In this document: positions 59,781-64,000 of the stretch, piece after piece | How the letters are laid out: every line of letters begins with the position of its first letter | How positions within the stretch are numbered: the stretch's first letter is position 1 | Notes under the pieces: model-generated | Told to the model about the DNA's origin: nothing | The model's input: only the letters and a program-made list of their open reading frames with translations | Database searches by the model: none | Translations under genes and position numbers: made by a program | Origin: Gnetum montanum | Taxonomy: Eukaryota > Streptophyta > Gnetopsida > Gnetales > Gnetaceae | Length of the DNA stretch: 64,000 nucleotides | Direction: 5' to 3' | NCBI GenBank assembly: GCA_015680685.1 | Contig: MNCI01023267.1 | Location: forward strand, 274,210-338,209

Positions 59781-61172
59781 CCTTAATAGATGGACATGCA
59801 CACTCAATTTTTTGGATCTCCTCCTTCAACTCAATCATGGAAAGATGGCCATCCATGTTGATTAAACAAAGTGACTTCTTAGTTTTTCATTTTTTTCATT
59901 TTACACTATTTTTAGTACATATTTCTATTTGTTAAAATATTTTACATTTTTTCTATATTTTACTTTATTTGGTTTAGATTTCTTTTATACTTTTCTTACA
60001 TTTTGTTTTCCTTTATTATTTCTAGGACTAAGTGCCACTATAGCTATCAATTAATGATGGTTTTATACTACAATGTTATTTGATTGCTAATGTTTGGATT
60101 CTATCTTTGAATTTTGGTGTTGATAACTAAGATATGGTTTCTTTTTCATGATAATAGGAAATGAGTCCATGTCATCCACCCATCCACAAAACTCTATGGT
60201 GTTCCCTTTTATTGGAAGTATGAGGTCCCTTCCTTAATGAAACTTTTAATGAACTTGTCACCTTGGTAGTTTTCAAACTTGGGAAGGATTAAATGAATAG
60301 ATAAGAATGTGACTTTAAGGGGAATTGATGCTCTCTATACTTTCCTACCCTCTTGGGTGCATGAGTATTTTCATGGATTTCTCACTACTTTGCTGTTAAT
60401 CAATAATAGTAAGCCAAGTCTTTGCATGGTGTGGTTCCCATCCAAAAACTCAAAAATATAAAAAAATAAATAATAATGGGAATTTAAAGCACATCCCTTA
60501 AACAAAATAATGAGTTACAAGCACTAGTTATGGGACTACAATAACATGTTACCCATGCTTGAAGATCCCCTGTAACTAAGGCTCATCTCACTTCTTGCTT
60601 CTCTTTTCTTCTCTTTTTGGAATGATGATTGATCTATGGGGATATTGATGTGCCTTGGGGGATGGATTGGTCTTAGAGTGTTAATGCCAAGTCAATAAAA
60701 GTGTTTGGTTTTAATTCAAACTAAGGATGAACATTATTAAGTCATCTTAATCACAAAATCTACAAGGGACTTAATGTGACCATGATAGGTGACTCCATTC
60801 CACTTTCTACCTCATCCACCTATGCTTTCCAAAACTCACCTCATTGTCATTTTTCATGTTTGTCTTAATGTCTTAGTTTGAAACATTAAAGTTCTTTGGT
60901 CGTTTCTTTGGGGAGCTGGTCCTTAACTAACCTTAGGTTTTTTAAGAACATGAGAGTTAACTAATAAAATAATATTAAAATAATCATGAACATTAAACCT
61001 TTTCAACAAACTCTAGTAGACACTAAATGAAATAATAATAATAAAATATTAAAATAATCAAACCTGCCATGATCACAACTTAGCCAAGTGTAACTAATCC
61101 AAAAAGATAAGGTGCTCAAGTGTTCCAAAGTTCTACATTAAACACTAATCCTTGATCATGTTGTGATTAAAG
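59781..61172 (+). other. Post-pol spacer of element E
   Basis: T-rich start as in B and D, then sequence similar to D (TCAATAATAG...GCATGGTGTGGTTCC). The hairpin and U3-like promoter are absent, apparently by deletion near 60900-60950. An AATAATATTAAAATAATC stretch (60963-61060) is shared with G (11075-11180). CACTAAT (61143-61149) and TTGTGATTAAAG (61161-61172) lead into ORF3. Confidence 0.6.
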
Positions 61173-62822
61173 ATGACATCAAGACCTAAGCATCTACAAG
61201 AAGGAGGATTATCTAAACCAAGGAACAAGTGGCCTAGAATTGAAAGGGACCTATAAGAACAACCTTAGGAGATGGCAACTGAAACTCATGCAATGAGATC
61301 TCTTCTAGAGGAGCTTGAGGTGGAATCTTTTCGACAAATTCTCGAAGCTAAAATGGATCAATCCCACTAGGATGAGGCACGAAGACCACAACCAAGCCTT
61401 GAAGTCATATTGATGGATGTCTACCTTAGGCAAATTCATTCTAAGAAATTTCAACATTTGATTCTGCAAGAGCTAAACTTTGGAACCTTCTTGGACTTTG
61501 CTCTAGAAGACATCGAAATCCAACTTCAAAGCTTTTCTATGTGGCCCATCATCACTTATAGTGGGAAGTGGTACATGGGAGAGACATATCTCTTCTGAAA
61601 TAAAAGGCAACAAGATGCCACTATGAAGATCAAGGACATTAGTGTGTTCTTCTTAGTGGAGGCCATCACTCTAGTAGTCAGCTTACCTAAAATTGGGGCC
61701 AATCTAGCAGAGATCTCAACACAAGAAAACCTAGAGATCAAAAAGGAGTGGGTCTAATAGTTCTATGAAGTGGATCACAAGGAGTATGATGCACTCACAA
61801 TGACAGAACATGCCTATTTCAAAATAGAAACCTACCACCTTAATTCAATGATGAGGTTGAGCAAGGTAGCAATTTTTTTTACTCGTGTGTACACCACTCT
61901 GAGTGAGAAATTCCCTATCAACCTCCCACAACTAATCTATCTTGAGATAGACAAGTGCTTCAAGGAAAACAAGCATGGGAGGAAGGCACTCCCCTTCTTG
62001 TGCCTCATCTAGAAATTATGCAAATAAGGATAAATAGCCCACTATTCTAATGATACACTCATACATGATCCTACTGCCTCTTGGGTAGAAATGATGAAGC
62101 ATAAGGTCCCTACCATGACCAAAGAAGAGGAGTAACCACCAACACCACCCACTAATGAAATAACATCGGAGGCTCATGTTGCCATGGAGCACATGTAAGA
62201 GCTCCATGAGCAACTCTTGGAACAACAACAAGCTAGTTTAAGTGGTGATTCATCTATCTACTGATCAACCCTAAGCCATCTAAATGAGGTAACTCATATT
62301 ATAAGCTAGTTGGAGGACACAACACCAACTTTTTCTACCCAAAGAATGTAGGCACTCGCATGCTCAAATCCTAGTGCCTAAGAGGTAATGGTGATCATTC
62401 CTGGATAAAAAAAATTTCTAGAAATCTCTGGAAATGCTGCTACCTTCTCGATGCACTTGGAGGAGGGTGATGGGACAACTATCTTGATGATGTAGCACCA
62501 AGGGCAGGAAACGGTGGTTGAGATAGTGGTCAACAGAGTGGGCAAAGCCCTAAATGTTCTTGTAGTGTTTGTGTCAAATATTACTACACTTAGAGACATG
62601 CAAACATCCACAAGAATAGCAAGTGGAAGGCTTAGTGCAACCTAACATGTGAAGTTACTAGAATGACTGGTGATAACCTAATGAATGATTTTAGAGGTCT
62701 TTGGCCTTCTAGATGACATCATTGCTACTTAGTCCTTAGCAGATGCCATCGTCAACAACATTCAGAAGGACTTGTCAGAGGTTCTCCAAGAGAACACAAT
62801 TATGATTGAGGATAATTGTCAC
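61173..62822 (+). pseudogene. ORF3 of element E, truncated before the coiled coil
   Basis: From ATG 61173 the decayed frame contains YSGKWYMGETYLF (about 61557-61597), MKIKDISV, the VDHKEYDALTMTEHAYFKIETYHL block (61770-61840) and FPINLPQLIYLEIDKCF, matching G. The 62-codon and 80-codon open pieces are the longest. About 240 bp of G (12830-13070) are missing near 62740, and after about 62822 the sequence switches to the pararetrovirus-like fragment, so the coiled-coil part is lost. Function unknown. Confidence 0.65.
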
Positions 62823-62834
62823 TAGCACAATTAC

Positions 62835-64000
62835 ATGAATCATCATCCTTCATCATCATATCATCCCTCATCATCAACTAAATCAAGAAAAATCTCTAAG
62901 GTTGAAACACAAACACCCATAGTCCCAGAAGATGATCCAATGTATGTAGATATAAAAGAAAAAATAGTATTATTAGAGACAAAACTAAGAAAAATACCAA
63001 TTGACAACATTCACAAGTATTTAGCTATCCAACATCAATTATAAGAAAAAAGGAAATAATTAAAGCTCCATAAACATCATTTACAAGAATGAGATATCTT
63101 CCTACAACATGCTCAACCATCAAAGTCCATTGATGAAGAATTAGAAGAATTGGAAAAAATAATGTTAGCTTCTACTTCCAAATTAGAAACAAAAAGATCA
63201 GTCTAGCCAAGCTCTTCAAAATCCTAGGCTTCCTCTAAGCATCCCAACTTAGAAGCATCAGTTTGGAGAACACCCCAGATGAAGCAACTACAAACTTTCA
63301 TCCAATCGGCAACACATGAGTTGGAAGAACTACAAATAGAAGAAAATAGTAATCAATGATAGCAATATGAAGAAGAAATGAAGGTAGCTATGCTAGTAGA
63401 ATTGGTAAACAAAAATACATAAGTACAAACTACGGTACCTATATGTACATTCTATATAAAATTACCTTCTTTTCAACCATATCTTGTAGATGCTTTAATT
63501 GATAGTGGTGTAGAAATATCTTTGACAAGAACAGGAATAAAACCACAATACTATTGGTAGCCTAAAGAAAAATATTTGGTCTTATTCAATACACAAAAAA
63601 GGTCGATAGACTAACAAGCATAGATTTTTATTTTGCCACCCCAAGGTAAGATAATTTTTATAACAGTATATCAATTTGATATACCATCATATGATATTTT
63701 ACTTGGCACTGATAATCTACATTTATTAGAATCACATACCATAACTCCAACTGGTGTTATTTTAAATGGTCAAAAATTCCCTAGAGTAGAAAAATATGCA
63801 AATAGGTTTACAACCCAAAAACGACAAAAAATAGGAAAGACTAATTGGATCATAAATTAAGTAAAAGCACTTGATGTCCAATTCCTACAAATAAAACAAA
63901 GCTATTAGAATTAGCAAGTGATAATCCCGCATGCTTTAAACACAAAATGGAGCACTAGTGTCATATAGATTTAGAGGACAATATTAAAATAAAAGCTAAG
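62835..64000 (+). pseudogene. Endogenous caulimovirid-like fragment (protease to start of RT), continues off the right edge
   Basis: This part does not match the other elements here. A Ser-rich start (62835) leads to a Lys/Glu-rich helical region (to about 63360). A retropepsin-like domain follows: LIDSGVEISLTRTG (about 63495-63540, DSG present), then PSYDILLGTDNL (about 63685-63720) in the 75-codon frame at 63633-63860. The arrangement of a short protease with a late Y-Q-(x)-I-P-S-Y-D-I-L-L-G-T block, followed by a SDNPACFKHKM...C-type link just before the expected RT, resembles caulimovirid polyproteins more than the Ty3/Gypsy pol seen elsewhere in the window. Six or more stops show that it is an old, inactive copy. 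A Ty3/Gypsy origin is not excluded. Confidence 0.5.

Overview
The window looks like a stretch of a large, gene-poor plant nuclear genome. It holds one recognisable host gene in 64 kb, an intron-containing plant glutamate receptor-like (GLR) channel gene. Nearly everything else is old, broken, nested Ty3/Gypsy LTR retrotransposons of the Athila and Tat type. The low gene density, the age of the elements and their nesting fit a gymnosperm such as a conifer, but this is inference; nothing here fixes the species.

Layout. 1-1476 (-): Athila-like element A (gag start, PBS, 5' LTR). 1818-6820 (-): Tat-like element F (protease, gag, PBS, 5' LTR), inserted into element G. 6821-15184 (+): Athila-like element G (protease, RT/RNase H, integrase, spacer, ORF3, 3' LTR). 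16102-18664 (+): very decayed Athila-like element H (LTR, PBS, gag). 18665-24299: single-copy-looking DNA with the GLR gene at 19973-23281. 24300-33413 (+): Tat-like element C, whose LTR is split by Athila-like element B (24712-31216), which has gag and ORF3 but no pol. 33780-36743 (-): element J (gag and LTR). 36744-40300: no gene seen. 40300-48393 (+): LTR copies and element I, a Tat-type element whose extra RNase H lies before the RT. 48394-57737 (+): element D, the most complete Athila-like copy, inserted in the integrase of I. 57741-62820 (+): element E, pol second half and ORF3, fused to the broken 3' LTR of D. 62835-64000 (+): a fragment with protease and start-of-RT features resembling an endogenous caulimovirid (pararetrovirus).

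The most interesting signal is a module shared by the Athila-like elements downstream of pol: (1) a hairpin whose stem covaries between copies, (2) in G and B, an internal copy of the core of the element's own LTR promoter with a TATA box, (3) a conserved TGTGAT-NNN-AG splice-acceptor-like site with a CTAAY branch-point-like motif upstream, and (4) ORF3, a conserved protein with an N-terminal domain and a long C-terminal coiled coil, lying where envelope-like genes sit in related elements. Together these suggest that ORF3 is made from its own spliced subgenomic RNA. In the three copies where it can be read, the catalytic Glu of the integrase is Lys.

All retroelement reading frames carry stops and shifts. 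Many changes are C-to-T or G-to-A, as expected from long decay of methylated DNA. The GLR gene is well preserved over most of its length, but the linker between the first membrane segment and the pore cannot be joined in frame, so it may be a recent pseudogene or contain an exon I cannot identify.
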